Source: Enterobacteriaceae endosymbiont of Plateumaris braccata (lineage in GTDB: Bacteria > Pseudomonadota > Gammaproteobacteria > Enterobacterales > Enterobacteriaceae). Taken from it: 64,000 nt of DNA. Below are positions 1-10,099 of the stretch, piece by piece. The translations under genes were made by a program, and so were the position numbers. Location of the stretch: the NCBI RefSeq assembly GCF_012563325.1, contig NZ_CP046232.1, forward strand, positions 64,321 through 128,320, in the 5' to 3' direction. Each line of letters opens with the position of its first letter. Positions within the stretch are counted from its first letter, which is position 1. Under the pieces are notes generated by a model. That model saw nothing but the letters and a program-made list of their open reading frames with translations. It made no database searches and was not told where the DNA came from.

Positions 1-1
1 A

Positions 2-763
2 GTAGATATTACTTCCTCAACAATTAACTTATTTATTATATTTTATTCATTACAACCAGCAGATTCAGAACATACTTTTGGTCATGGTAAAGCTGAATCA
101 TTATCAGCATTAGCACAAAGTATGTTTATTTCAGGTTCAACTTTATTTTTATGTTTAAATAGTATTAAATATTTATCTAATCCTGAAAAATTACATTATC
201 CAATAATTGGAATATTAGTAATAATAATTTCATTTTTTTTAACTTTAATCTTAGTTATATTTCAAAAAAAAGTTATATATAAAACAAATAGTCAAGCAAC
301 TCATGCTGATATGATACATTATGAATCAGATATATTAATTAATAGTGCAATTTTAATTGCTTTAGTTTTAAACTATTTTGGAATACATAGAGCAGATTCA
401 TTAATAGCATTAATAGTAGGCTTATTTATTTTTTATAATGCATTTAAAATTGGATATAAAGCAATTCAATCTTTATTAGATCAAGCTTTGCCTAATAAAG
501 AAAAAAAAATAATAATAAATTTAGTAAGTTCATGGCCAGGAGTAAAAGGAGCACATCAATTAAAAACTAGAAAATCTGGTCCAACACGTTTTATTCAATT
601 ACATTTAGTATTAGATGATTATTTACCTTTATTAGAATCACATTCTATTGCAGAACAAATAGAATTAGCTTTAAATAAAAAATTTCCTAATTCAGATATA
701 ATAATACATCAAGATCCATATTCAGTGGTTTCAGAACAGTATAAAGGATATTTTAAAAATTAA
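2..763 (+). CDS. fieF: Ferrous-iron/zinc efflux pump FieF (cation diffusion facilitator), 5' partial
   Basis: Inner-membrane CDF-family proton-coupled exporter of Zn2+/Fe2+. The frame is open from base 2, so only the last 253 residues are present (E. coli FieF has 300) and roughly 47 N-terminal residues lie outside the window. The visible part starts at VDITSS, placing the second TM2 metal-site aspartate among the first residues. HADMIHYESD carries the His and Asp that complete the transport metal site in E. coli FieF (site A). LQPADSEHTFGHGKAES and the cytoplasmic C-terminal dimer domain (SGPTRFIQLHL, HQDPYSVV) are well conserved. It sits just upstream of pfkA, as in E. coli. Methionines downstream of the cut, such as the one at base 122, are internal. 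Confidence 0.95.
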   Translation, partial: VDITSSTINLFIIFYSLQPADSEHTFGHGKAESLSALAQSMFISGSTLFLCLNSIKYLSNPEKLHYPIIGILVIIISFFLTLILVIFQKKVIYKTNSQATHADMIHYESDILINSAILIALVLNYFGIHRADSLIALIVGLFIFYNAFKIGYKAIQSLLDQALPNKEKKIIINLVSSWPGVKGAHQLKTRKSGPTRFIQLHLVLDDYLPLLESHSIAEQIELALNKKFPNSDIIIHQDPYSVVSEQYKGYFKN

Positions 764-809
764 AAATATAAAATTTAATTTAAAGATTTAAAATAAAAAA
801 GAGGTTTTT

Positions 810-1772
810 ATGATTCGTAAAATAGGTATTCTTACTAGTGGTGGTGATTCTCCAGGAATGAATGCTGCTATTAGAGGTATTGTAAGAACTGCAATAGGTA
901 ATGATATTGAAGTATTTGGAATATATGATGGTTATTTAGGTCTATGTAGTAATAATATAAAAAAATTAAATAGACATAGTGTATCAGATATTATTAATAG
1001 GGGAGGTACTTTTTTAGGTTCAGCAAGATTTCCACAATTTAAAAATCTTAAAATACGTAAATTAGCTATTAAAAATATGAAAAATTATGGTATTGATGCT
1101 TTGGTAGTTATTGGGGGTGATGGATCTTATATGGGTGCAAAATCTTTAACAGAAATGGGTTTTCCATGTATTGGTATACCAGGAACTATTGATAACGATG
1201 TAGCAGGTACAGATTATAGTATTGGATATTTTACAGCATTAGAAACAGTTGTTCAAGCTATTGATCGTTTAAGAGACACTTCTTCGTCTCATCAGCGTAT
1301 ATCATTAGTAGAAATAATGGGAAGATATTGTGGAGATTTAACTTTAGCTGCTGCTATTGCTGGAGGATGTGAATTTATTGTTTTACCAGAAATTACTTAT
1401 AATCAAAATGATTTAGTAAATGAAATTAAATTAGGAATAGACAAAGGTAAAAAACATGCTATAGTATTAATTACAGAATACATTTGTGATATTAATAAAT
1501 TAGCAAAGTTTATTGAAACAAAAATACAACGTGAAACAAGAACAACTGTATTAGGTCATATTCAAAGAGGTGGTTCTCCTGTTGCTTATGATAGAATTTT
1601 AGCTTCTCGTATGGGAGCATATTCAGTAGAACTATTATGTAAAGGATATGGTGGGAGATGTATAGGAGTTATAAATGATAAAATGGTTCATAATGATATT
1701 ATTTATGCTATCAAAAAAATGCAAAGAGTTTTTAATAATGATTTATTAGAGACCGCTAAAAAATTATATTAA
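810..1772 (+). CDS. pfkA: 6-phosphofructokinase I
   Basis: Phosphorylates fructose 6-phosphate with ATP in glycolysis; cytoplasmic tetramer in the family. At 320 residues it matches E. coli PfkA exactly in length. Seen: ATP-site GGDSPGMN near residues 11-18, GGDGSYMGA, the catalytic GTIDND motif near 125-130 that carries the base Asp, MGRYCGD in the substrate site, and GHIQRGGSP. An AAGAGG ribosome-binding site lies 6 bases before the ATG. The fieF-pfkA neighbourhood is the E. coli arrangement. With gapA and gpmA also in this window it argues for a working glycolytic pathway. Confidence 0.98.
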   Translation: MIRKIGILTSGGDSPGMNAAIRGIVRTAIGNDIEVFGIYDGYLGLCSNNIKKLNRHSVSDIINRGGTFLGSARFPQFKNLKIRKLAIKNMKNYGIDALVVIGGDGSYMGAKSLTEMGFPCIGIPGTIDNDVAGTDYSIGYFTALETVVQAIDRLRDTSSSHQRISLVEIMGRYCGDLTLAAAIAGGCEFIVLPEITYNQNDLVNEIKLGIDKGKKHAIVLITEYICDINKLAKFIETKIQRETRTTVLGHIQRGGSPVAYDRILASRMGAYSVELLCKGYGGRCIGVINDKMVHNDIIYAIKKMQRVFNNDLLETAKKLY

Positions 1773-1807
1773 TTTTTAATTTAAAAATATAATTACTTGA
1801 GAAAATA

Positions 1808-2101
1808 ATGAATAAAATAAAAATTTTTAAAAGAAATATAACAGGAAAAAAATCAAATAAATGGTTACGTATTAATGGTAAAATACCAGCTATAATATAT
1901 GGAAATAAAAAAAAAGAAATCTCTATTTTTATTAAAAATAAAGATTTATTAAATATAAATAATAATTTATTAAGTAATAAATATCATATATTACAATTAA
2001 TTGATGAAAAAAATAAACTTATCAGAGTTAAAATTTCTGATATTCAATATCATCCTTATCAATTAACTAAAATATATCATATAGATTTTTTACGATTATA
2101 A
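1808..2101 (+). CDS. rplY: 50S ribosomal protein L25
   Basis: Binds 5S rRNA in the large subunit. The 97-residue protein is close to the 94-residue single-domain E. coli L25 and lacks the C-terminal extension of the Ctc type. Conserved blocks are KIPAIIYGNKK near residues 26-36 and the C-terminal ISDIQYHPYQLTKIYHIDFLRL (E. coli VQRHPYKPKLQHIDFVRA). A short GAGA precedes the ATG. Its position between pfkA and dapB is a join created by deletion, not the E. coli order. Confidence 0.95.
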   Translation: MNKIKIFKRNITGKKSNKWLRINGKIPAIIYGNKKKEISIFIKNKDLLNINNNLLSNKYHILQLIDEKNKLIRVKISDIQYHPYQLTKIYHIDFLRL

Positions 2102-2136
2102 ATAAATTATAATATAAAAACATAATATTTAATTTT

Positions 2137-2919
2137 TTATATTCCTAATACATCACACATATCATATATTCCTTTTTGTTTAGTATTAGAAATCCATATA
2201 GCAGCTTGTAAAGCTCCTTCAGCAAAAGTTAATCTATTAGAAGCTTTATGTATTAATTCAATTTGCTCTCCTATGGAAGATAAAATTATTTGATGTTCAC
2301 CATAAATATCACCAGCTCTTATAGAATGACAATTAATTTTATTAAAAATTTTTTTATTAAAAAAATTTAAAATAATATTTTTTATAGATAATGCTGTACC
2401 TGAAGGACAATCTATTTTATTTTTATGATGTTTTTCAATAATGTCAATATCTATAATATTTTTTTGTTTATTAAAAATTTTAGATATTTTTTTTAATATT
2501 GTAAATATTATATTAACTCCTATACTAAAATTAGATGACATAACAATACCAATATTATTAGACATTTTTTTTATTTGTATTTTTTCTTCTTCAGAAAATC
2601 CAGTTGTACCAATAACAATATTTTTATTATATTGATTACAAATGTTAACATAATTTAATGTGGTTTTAGGATTTGTAAAATCAATTAATGTATCAAAATC
2701 ATTTATTATATTCATAATATTATCTTGTATATATAAATTATATAATATGTTTTTTTTAAATATATATTTAATATTATTATTAATTACTAATGATTTTTTA
2801 GATTCTAAAACACCATTTAATAATATACAATTATATTTATTTTGATTTATAATCATTAATAAATTTTTTCCCATACGACCATTAATACCAGATATAGCTA
2901 AACGAAATTTATTTTTCAT
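2137..2919 (-). CDS. dapB: 4-hydroxy-tetrahydrodipicolinate reductase
   Basis: NAD(P)H-dependent reduction in the diaminopimelate/lysine pathway. 260 residues against 273 in E. coli. The N-terminal Rossmann motif is GINGRMGKN near residue 10; GTTGF lies in the middle, and EKHHKNKIDCPSGTA holds the His-His pair and the catalytic Lys. About 20 residues between the catalytic helix and RAGDIYGEH are missing compared with E. coli (the GERVPGTIGF segment), so one surface loop is shortened. The C-terminus is well conserved (LTFAEGALQAAIW, YDMCDVL). No clear ribosome-binding site is visible upstream. In E. coli dapB lies further from lspA (fkpB, ispH and rihC between); here they are adjacent. Confidence 0.96.
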   Translation of the reverse strand: MKNKFRLAISGINGRMGKNLLMIINQNKYNCILLNGVLESKKSLVINNNIKYIFKKNILYNLYIQDNIMNIINDFDTLIDFTNPKTTLNYVNICNQYNKNIVIGTTGFSEEEKIQIKKMSNNIGIVMSSNFSIGVNIIFTILKKISKIFNKQKNIIDIDIIEKHHKNKIDCPSGTALSIKNIILNFFNKKIFNKINCHSIRAGDIYGEHQIILSSIGEQIELIHKASNRLTFAEGALQAAIWISNTKQKGIYDMCDVLGI

Positions 2920-3008
2920 TTTATAAAAACCTATTAATAAATATAATTTATTTTACAAATAACAATTATTATAATTAAAATTATCTTTGATTCAATTTAA
3001 AATTAAAC

Positions 3009-3455
3009 TTAATAAATAATTAAAAGTATAATACCGATAACTATTGAAATATCAGCTAAATTAAAAATAGGATAATGTAAATTTCCTATATGTATATCAA
3101 TAAAATCTATAACAAAACCATTAATAATTCGATTAATTAAATTTCCTAATAATCCTGCAATAACTAAACTATACATAAAATTTATAGATTTCTGCTTTAT
3201 ATTTTTATAAAATAATAAAATTAATATTAAAATATTACAAAATATAATACTTAAATTATATTTATTTTGTTCTCCAAATACACCAAATATTATACCATAA
3301 TTATTAATATAATATAAATTTAAATGAGAATTAATATAATAAGATTCATATAAATTAAATTTTTTAAAAATAAAAAATTTACTTATTAAATCAATAAATA
3401 TTATTATACTTATAAATATTATATTTAAATAATTATTTATTTTTAAATATTTCAT
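3009..3455 (-). CDS. lspA: Lipoprotein signal peptidase (signal peptidase II)
   Basis: Inner-membrane aspartyl protease that cleaves signal peptides from diacylglyceryl-prolipoproteins. Four hydrophobic helices are visible. The two catalytic aspartates are in GFVIDFID and NLADISI, and family residues NYG, GN and R are kept; the usual DR before the first catalytic motif reads NR. From the ATG at 3455 the protein is 148 residues with TM1 placed as in E. coli (164). A longer in-frame form from a TTG at 3482 would start right after ileS; neither has a clear ribosome-binding site. It follows ileS as in E. coli. Retention implies lipoproteins are still made. Confidence 0.93.
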   Translation of the reverse strand: MKYLKINNYLNIIFISIIIFIDLISKFFIFKKFNLYESYYINSHLNLYYINNYGIIFGVFGEQNKYNLSIIFCNILILILLFYKNIKQKSINFMYSLVIAGLLGNLINRIINGFVIDFIDIHIGNLHYPIFNLADISIVIGIILLIIY

Positions 3456-3485
3456 AAATTTTATTATAATAGTAATATTCAAATA

Positions 3486-6263
3486 TTAAACAAATAAACG
3501 TATTTCACCATTTCCTTCAATATTTTGTATACAACGATTACAAATATTATTAGTAAGTTTAATATAATAATGCCAACATCTTAAACATTTTTTACCAACA
3601 ATTTTTGTTATTTGAAATTTATTTATTAATTTATTATTATAATTGTCTTTATGTTCTATAATAGTGACAGAAGAAACTAATAAAAAAAATTTTAATTCAT
3701 TACCTAATAATAATAATTTATTATAAATATTTGTATTTAGGTATAAAATAATATCTGCTTCTAAAGAACTACCTATAATATTTTTTTCTCTTGCATTTTC
3801 GATAATTTTATTTATTTCAATTTTAAATTTAAATAAATCTTCCCAATAATTATTATTCATAATTTCATATGAAGATAATTCAAACAGTCCAGAATACCAT
3901 TCTTCTGTAAATACATATTTTGATCTTTTACCAGGTATGTAATTCCAAATTTCATCTGCAGTAAAAGATAAAATAGGTGCAATCCATCTTACTAGTGATT
4001 CAATTATTAAATACAATGCAGTTTGACTACTTAATCTAGCTATACTATTTTTTTTAAAAGTATATTGTCTATCTTTAATAATTTCTAAATAAAAGGAACC
4101 CATATCAATGGAACAAAATTTTACTATTTTTTTTATTACATTTTGTATATTATAATTATTATAATTATTAATTATATAATTTTGTATTAATTTAGTTTTA
4201 TTTATAATCCATCTATCTAATATTAACATATTTGATTCTTTTAACATATTTTTTTCAGGAATAAATCCATCTAAATTAGATAATAAAAATCTTGCTGTAT
4301 TACGAATACGTCTATAAATTTCTGTAGTTTTATTTAAAATATTTTGAGAAATACAAATATCATTAGAGTAATCAGTTAAAGATACCCATAATCTTATTAT
4401 ATCACTACCTAATAGATTTATAATTTCTTGAGGATGAATAATATTACCTAAAGATTTAGACATCTTTTTACCTTTATTATCTACAGTAAATCCATGACTA
4501 ATTACTGTTTTATATGGAGCTTTATTTTCTATCGAAGTAGAAATTATTAATGAAGAAATAAACCAACCCCTATATTGATCAGATCCTTCTAAATAAATAT
4601 CAATTTTTTGTTTATTTAAATATTTTATATTTGAAATAACTGAATAATAAGTAGATCCAGAATCAAACCAAACATCTAATACATCTAGTACTTTTTCATA
4701 ATTTATTGCATCTATACCTAGAAATTGTGTTATATCTAAATCCCACCATGATTGTATTCCTTTTTTTTCTATAATTTTTGCTATAGATTCTATTAAATTC
4801 ACAGAATCATAATGTATTTTTTGTGTTTTTTTATGTATAAATAATGGAATTGGAATGCCCCAAAAACGTTGACGAGATATACACCAATCTGGTCTATTAA
4901 TTAACATATTATGCATTCTATTAAATCCCCAATTAGGTATCCATTTCACTTTTTTCATTGTTTTCAATGTTAAATTTCTAAGATTATTTTTATCCATACT
5001 AATAAACCATTGGGGTGTAGCTTTAAAAATTACAGGCATTTTATGACGCCAACAATATGGATAACTATGTAAATATTTTTCTGATAAAAATAATGAATTA
5101 TTTTTAATTAAAATTAATTGAATTATTTTATCAGAATTAAATATATTTATACGATCTAAATCAGGATGAATTCCTTTAATAAAAAATCCTTTTTTATTAA
5201 TTATATTTATTCCTTTAATATTATTTTTAATACATATATTATAATCATCTAAACCATGATTTGGAGCAATATGAACAATTCCTGTTCCTGAATATTCTGA
5301 AATATAATTAGTAATTATTAATGGTGTAGAATTATTATTTATAGGATTATATAAAAAAATATTTTTAAAAAAAATTCCTTTAATTTCACCTAATATCTCC
5401 CAATCTATAATTTTAGATTTTTTCATTATTTTTTTAACTAATTTTTTAGCAATAACTATAATTTCATTATTAATTTTAATTAATTGATATATAATATTAG
5501 GATGTATTGCTACAGCTTTATTAGCAGGTAATGTCCATGGTGTTGTTGTCCAGATTAATAATGAAATATTAAAATTATTTTTTATATTACAAAATGTGTT
5601 AAAAAAATTAATATCAATTATTTTAAATTTTACATATAATGATAATGATTTTTTATTTATATAATCTACTTCTGCTTCAGCTAAAGAAGAACAACAAGAA
5701 ATACACCAATGTACTGGTTTTTCTCCCTTATATATATGATTATTTTGTAATATTTTACTAAATGTTCTAATAATATTAGCTTCTGTTTTAAAATCCATAG
5801 TTAAATATGGATTATTCCAGTCAGCTAAAACTCCTAATCTAATAAAATCTTTTTTTTGTTTTTTTATCTGTTGTAATGCATATTTTCTACATTTTAATCT
5901 TAATTGTGATTGAGAAATTTTTTTCTTTAATATACTTAAACTTTGTTCTACTTTTTGTTCTATAGGTAAACCATGACAATCCCATCCTGGAATAAATGGA
6001 GCATTATATCCATTCATATTTTTAGATTTAATAATAATATCTTTTAAAATTTTATTAAAAGCATGACCAATATGAATATTTCCATTAGCATATGGGGGTC
6101 CATCATGTAAAAGAAAAATTTCTTTCCCTTTTTTAGAATCAAGTATTTTTTGATATAAATTATCATTTTCCCATTTTTTCAATATAATTAATTCATTTAT
6201 AGAAAGATTTGCTTTCATTGGAAATTTAGTATTTGGTAAATTTAAATTAAATCTATTTTTCAT
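3486..6263 (-). CDS. ileS: Isoleucyl-tRNA synthetase
   Basis: Class I synthetase charging tRNA-Ile. 925 residues against 938 in E. coli. Seen: HIGH in PYANGNIHIGHAFN near residue 60, KMSKS in DNKGKKMSKSLGN near 600, a full CP1 editing domain including TTTPWTLPAN and GIVHIAPNHGLDDY, and the C-terminal zinc finger CLRCWHYY...CNRC. All parts including the proofreading site are therefore retained, in contrast to ThrRS in this window. GGAAA lies upstream of the ATG. In E. coli ribF precedes ileS; here the next gene upstream is the divergent rpsT, so ribF is missing from this site. Confidence 0.98.
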   Translation of the reverse strand: MKNRFNLNLPNTKFPMKANLSINELIILKKWENDNLYQKILDSKKGKEIFLLHDGPPYANGNIHIGHAFNKILKDIIIKSKNMNGYNAPFIPGWDCHGLPIEQKVEQSLSILKKKISQSQLRLKCRKYALQQIKKQKKDFIRLGVLADWNNPYLTMDFKTEANIIRTFSKILQNNHIYKGEKPVHWCISCCSSLAEAEVDYINKKSLSLYVKFKIIDINFFNTFCNIKNNFNISLLIWTTTPWTLPANKAVAIHPNIIYQLIKINNEIIVIAKKLVKKIMKKSKIIDWEILGEIKGIFFKNIFLYNPINNNSTPLIITNYISEYSGTGIVHIAPNHGLDDYNICIKNNIKGINIINKKGFFIKGIHPDLDRINIFNSDKIIQLILIKNNSLFLSEKYLHSYPYCWRHKMPVIFKATPQWFISMDKNNLRNLTLKTMKKVKWIPNWGFNRMHNMLINRPDWCISRQRFWGIPIPLFIHKKTQKIHYDSVNLIESIAKIIEKKGIQSWWDLDITQFLGIDAINYEKVLDVLDVWFDSGSTYYSVISNIKYLNKQKIDIYLEGSDQYRGWFISSLIISTSIENKAPYKTVISHGFTVDNKGKKMSKSLGNIIHPQEIINLLGSDIIRLWVSLTDYSNDICISQNILNKTTEIYRRIRNTARFLLSNLDGFIPEKNMLKESNMLILDRWIINKTKLIQNYIINNYNNYNIQNVIKKIVKFCSIDMGSFYLEIIKDRQYTFKKNSIARLSSQTALYLIIESLVRWIAPILSFTADEIWNYIPGKRSKYVFTEEWYSGLFELSSYEIMNNNYWEDLFKFKIEINKIIENAREKNIIGSSLEADIILYLNTNIYNKLLLLGNELKFFLLVSSVTIIEHKDNYNNKLINKFQITKIVGKKCLRCWHYYIKLTNNICNRCIQNIEGNGEIRLFV

Positions 6264-6531
6264 ATTATAAATATTTCCTTAAAAAATATATTCTTAATTA
6301 TAAATTAATTAATAAATATTATTTTTTATAATAAATTTATTATTTATAAAATTTTTAATGAATATTATCATATATTATTAATGTAATTAAAATTAAATTT
6401 GAATTCATAAAAAAATTTCTTTTATTAAAGATAATTTTTTAGATATACTGTAATAAAAATTTATATAACTATACAAAATATATTATTTAAAAATATAAAA
6501 ATTATATTAATAATATTTTAAGGAAATAAAA

Positions 6532-6792
6532 ATGGCGAATATTAAATCTTCTAAAAAAAGAGCAATTAAATCTGAAAAACAAAGAAAACATAATATGAGT
6601 TATCGTTCAATGTTACGTACTTTTATAAAAAAAGTGAATAATGCATTATTAACTAAAAATATAAAAATTATACAAATAACATTTAAACAGATGCAATCTG
6701 TTATTGATAAACAAGTACGTCGCGGTTTAATACATAAAAATAAAGCTGCACGTCATAAATCAAGATTATTTTATAAAATAAATAATATTTAA
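6532..6792 (+). CDS. rpsT: 30S ribosomal protein S20
   Basis: Small-subunit protein bound to 16S rRNA. 86 residues (E. coli 87), basic and helical, with the typical start [20 protein letters not shown] and conserved [11 protein letters not shown] and [13 protein letters not shown] strong TAAGGA ribosome-binding site precedes the ATG. The 268-base divergent gap to ileS is almost pure A/T; a TATACT at 6444-6449 is a plausible -10 element, but I see no convincing -35 partner. Erp-family gene erpA follows closely. Confidence 0.97.
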   Translation: MANIKSSKKRAIKSEKQRKHNMSYRSMLRTFIKKVNNALLTKNIKIIQITFKQMQSVIDKQVRRGLIHKNKAARHKSRLFYKINNI

Positions 6793-6813
6793 AATTGAAT
6801 GATACAGAGTACT

Positions 6814-7161
6814 ATGAAAAATAATTTAATAAATTCTTCAATAAAAATTACAAAAAAAGCTATTAATAAAATTAAATATTTTATTTCAAAAAAAAATAAT
6901 AATAAAATAAAATTTAGAATATTTATAATAGGTGGTGGATGTAATGGATTTAAATATGAATTTATTTTAGATAGTAAAATTAACAAAAAAGATATAATAA
7001 TAAAATTATTAGAATTTTCAATTATAATTGACCCAATTAGCATGCAATATTTATTTGGGATTACAATTGATTATATTGAAAATATTGAAGGATCAAAATT
7101 TATTATTCATAATCCAAAAGCCAAGACTACTTGTAATTGTGGTTTTTCTTTTGATATTTAA
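6814..7161 (+). CDS. erpA: Iron-sulfur cluster insertion protein ErpA
   Basis: A-type carrier that delivers Fe-S clusters to apo-enzymes; plausible clients here are LipA and Nth. The three cluster cysteines are intact: one in GGGCNGF and two in the C-terminal CNCGF. Other matches to E. coli ErpA are IDPISMQYLFG, EGSKFIIHNPKAKTTC and the FDI terminus. I choose the ATG at 6814 (115 residues, E. coli 114); an in-frame ATG at 6799, starting MIQST, would add five residues. Neither has a strong ribosome-binding site. It begins 21 bases after rpsT and may share its transcript. IscA and SufA are alternatives, but DPISMQYL and the C-terminus favour ErpA. Confidence 0.9.
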   Translation: MKNNLINSSIKITKKAINKIKYFISKKNNNKIKFRIFIIGGGCNGFKYEFILDSKINKKDIIIKLLEFSIIIDPISMQYLFGITIDYIENIEGSKFIIHNPKAKTTCNCGFSFDI

Positions 7162-7216
7162 TTAATATTAAATTTTTATTTTACATAATATTAAATATTT
7201 CATATAAAGGTAATTT

Positions 7217-7918
7217 ATGTCAACGATAAAATTAGTATTACTTCGTCATGGTCAAAGTCAATGGAATAAAGAAAATCTTTTTACTGGATGGTATGATGTT
7301 GGATTATCTGAAGAAGGAATAATTGAAGCAGAACAAGCAGGAAAAATATTAAAAAATTATAATTTTAAATTTGATTACGCTTATACTTCTGTTTTAAAAA
7401 GATCTATACATACTTTATGGTTAATTTTAACTGAATTAGATCAAATGTGGATACCAGTTAAAAAAACATGGAAATTAAATGAAAGACATTATGGAGCATT
7501 ACAAGGAATGAATAAAGATCAAATAACTGAAAAATACGGAAAAAAACAAGTACATAAATGGAGACGTAGTTTTGATATTAATCCTCCATCTTTAACTATA
7601 GAAGATCATCGATGTCCACGATATGATTCAAAATATTCTAAATTAGAAGATTATGAATTACCATTAACAGAAAGTTTATCAATTACTTTGAAAAGAGTAA
7701 TAGATATATGGATTAATGATATTTTATATAAAATAAAAAATGGGGAACGTATTATTATTGTGGCACATGGTAACTCTTTACGCGCATTAATTAAATATAT
7801 AGAAAATATTAATAATGACGATATAGTTAATTTAAATATACCTACTGGTATTCCAATGATTTACGAATTTAATGAAAATTTAAAATTTAAAAAAAGATTC
7901 TTTTTAAAAAGTATATAA
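7217..7918 (+). CDS. gpmA: 2,3-bisphosphoglycerate-dependent phosphoglycerate mutase
   Basis: Interconverts 3- and 2-phosphoglycerate in glycolysis. The phospho-histidine motif LRHGQSQWN lies at residues 9-17, followed by [13 protein letters not shown]; the second active-site motifs are [10 protein letters not shown] near 86-95 and AHGNSLRA near 180. 233 residues against 250 in E. coli, the difference being loss of the flexible C-terminal tail after KKRFFL. AAAGG ribosome-binding site upstream. Ends 7 bases before the convergent pta stop, with no room for a separate terminator. Confidence 0.97.
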   Translation: MSTIKLVLLRHGQSQWNKENLFTGWYDVGLSEEGIIEAEQAGKILKNYNFKFDYAYTSVLKRSIHTLWLILTELDQMWIPVKKTWKLNERHYGALQGMNKDQITEKYGKKQVHKWRRSFDINPPSLTIEDHRCPRYDSKYSKLEDYELPLTESLSITLKRVIDIWINDILYKIKNGERIIIVAHGNSLRALIKYIENINNDDIVNLNIPTGIPMIYEFNENLKFKKRFFLKSI

Positions 7919-7925
7919 TATTATT

Positions 7926-10052
7926 TTATATTTTTTTAATTGATTGAATAGATGTTATAACTATAGTATAGATGATATCTTCAATAGTAGCTCCTCTTGA
8001 AAGATCATTTACTGGTTTATTTATACCCTGTAATATTGGTCCTATTGATATTATTTCAGATGATCTTTGTACTGCTTTATACGTAGTATTTCCTGTATTA
8101 AGATCAGGAAAAATAATAATATTTGCTTGACCAGCAACTGAAGAATGTGGAGCTTTATATTTAGCAACATTTTTAATTATTGCTGCATCATATTGTAATG
8201 GTCCATCAATAACTAAGTTAGGATATTTATTTTGAACAATTTTAGTTGCCTTTGATACAAGATCAACATCTTTTCCTGTGGCAGAATTTCCTGTAGAATA
8301 TGAAATCATTGCAATTTTAGGTTTAATATTAAACAATATAGCAGTTTGAGCAGATTGAATTGCTATTTCAGCTAATTGTTTAGCATTAGGATTTGGATTA
8401 ATAGCACAATCACCATAAATTAATACTCCTTGTTTCAACAACATAAAAAATATAGATGATATTAAAGAATATTGAGGTAAAGTTTTAATTATTTGTAATG
8501 CAGGTCTAATTGTATTAGCAGTTGTATTATTTGAACCAGACACTATGCCATCTACCTCACCCAATTTTAACATTACAGTAGCTAAAAACATATTATTTTT
8601 TAATAAATTTTTTGCTGCAAACTCATCAATACCTTTATGTTTTCTTAAATCAATAACAGACTGAATATAATTTTTTCGGATATGATCAGGATCAATAATA
8701 TTAATTTTTTTATTTAGAATAATATTATGTAATTTTGCTATATTTTTTATTTCTTTAACATTACCTAATAAAATACAATTAGCAATTTTTTGGTTTACAC
8801 ATATAGATGCTGCTTGTATAATACGTAATTCATTTCCTTCGGGAAGTAAAATAGATTTATTTATTTTTTGTGCTTGCTTAACTATATTATATTTAAATAT
8901 ATATGGTGATATAAAATTATTATTTGTATAATTTTTAAAATTTTTATAAAAAATAATTTTATTTATATATTTTACTATGTAACTTTTAATTTTATTAATT
9001 AATAATTTATCTTGTATTGGAACATAATTTTTATTAAAATTTTGTAATTGAGAATATATTTGCCAAATATTTAAACTTATATTTAACAATGTTATTTTAT
9101 TTTTTATACTTAAATTAATAAAATCATCAATAATATTATTTTTAGTAACATTTACTATATTATATTCTGTAAATAAAATTGCAGTAACAATATTTCCATT
9201 AATAATTTTTTTATATAAATTTTTTAATAAATTTATATTTTTTATAGAAATAATAATTAAAGATTCAAAAAAATATTTTTTATTTACATAATCATTATCT
9301 ATAAAAATAGTAGATTTAATTTTACAATTATTAATAATATTAATTATATTACAATTTAAATATTGACATATTTCTATTATATTTATTTTAAATATATTAG
9401 ATATATAACCCCATGGTATATATATAAAAGATGTATTTGATTTTAATAAATTAGATTTATTGTGAGCAATTTCTTTTTTTATATTATTATTTTCTAATGA
9501 ATTAGAACAATAAAAAAAAGGATTATAATTATTTTGAAAAGGTTTTTGTACAATATAATATGCATTATATAATTGTTTTTGATTTAAAAAATTTTTAAAA
9601 TAAAAATTAATTTTTGATTTTATTTGTTCAAAATTATTTTTTTTAAAAATTGAGGTAATAAAGATTATATTTGCATTAAAAATTTTTGCTATTTGACAAT
9701 TTAAATTAAATAATAATTTTTGTTCTATAATAGGTATTAATCCTTCTATTAAAACAATATCAGTTTTTATTATATTCAAATAATAATTTTTAATTATATT
9801 ATCTATAATATCATTATATTTTATATTTTTATCTAAATTTTTAATATTTAATGATTTTATGCATTCTATATTAGAATATTTAATTAAAATTTTTTTTGTA
9901 TAATCAAAAATGTTATTTTCTATTTGAGAAATAGGTTTAAAAAATTTACATTTTAAATTTTTCATTTGTAAATTATGAATTAATCCTAAATTAATACTTG
10001 TAAAAAAGTTAGCATCAATATTTACAGGCATAGACATGATAATTTTTGACAT
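7926..10052 (-). CDS. pta: Phosphate acetyltransferase (long, E. coli-type)
   Basis: Converts acetyl-CoA and phosphate to acetyl phosphate, the step before AckA. 708 residues (E. coli 714). The C-terminal catalytic domain from about residue 395 is strongly conserved (LPEGNELR, DGIVSGSNNTTANTIRP, YGDCAINPNPNAKQLAEIA, DGPLQYDAA, FPDLNTGNTTYKAVQRS). The N-terminal P-loop-like domain and DRTGG domain are still present but far more diverged and rich in Asn, Lys and Ile, consistent with relaxed selection on a regulatory region. AAGGAGA ribosome-binding site. Follows ackA by 47 bases in the E. coli order ackA-pta. Confidence 0.97.
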   Translation of the reverse strand: MSKIIMSMPVNIDANFFTSINLGLIHNLQMKNLKCKFFKPISQIENNIFDYTKKILIKYSNIECIKSLNIKNLDKNIKYNDIIDNIIKNYYLNIIKTDIVLIEGLIPIIEQKLLFNLNCQIAKIFNANIIFITSIFKKNNFEQIKSKINFYFKNFLNQKQLYNAYYIVQKPFQNNYNPFFYCSNSLENNNIKKEIAHNKSNLLKSNTSFIYIPWGYISNIFKINIIEICQYLNCNIINIINNCKIKSTIFIDNDYVNKKYFFESLIIISIKNINLLKNLYKKIINGNIVTAILFTEYNIVNVTKNNIIDDFINLSIKNKITLLNISLNIWQIYSQLQNFNKNYVPIQDKLLINKIKSYIVKYINKIIFYKNFKNYTNNNFISPYIFKYNIVKQAQKINKSILLPEGNELRIIQAASICVNQKIANCILLGNVKEIKNIAKLHNIILNKKINIIDPDHIRKNYIQSVIDLRKHKGIDEFAAKNLLKNNMFLATVMLKLGEVDGIVSGSNNTTANTIRPALQIIKTLPQYSLISSIFFMLLKQGVLIYGDCAINPNPNAKQLAEIAIQSAQTAILFNIKPKIAMISYSTGNSATGKDVDLVSKATKIVQNKYPNLVIDGPLQYDAAIIKNVAKYKAPHSSVAGQANIIIFPDLNTGNTTYKAVQRSSEIISIGPILQGINKPVNDLSRGATIEDIIYTIVITSIQSIKKI

Positions 10053-10099
10053 AATTATTTCTCCTTTTGTAAAAATTTATTTAAATTATATAAAAAAAT

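Noticed and set aside
2441-2845. Two hydrophobic open frames antisense to dapB
   Set aside because: They mirror the conserved DapB frame on the other strand; A/T-rich antisense gives spurious Ile/Phe-rich frames.
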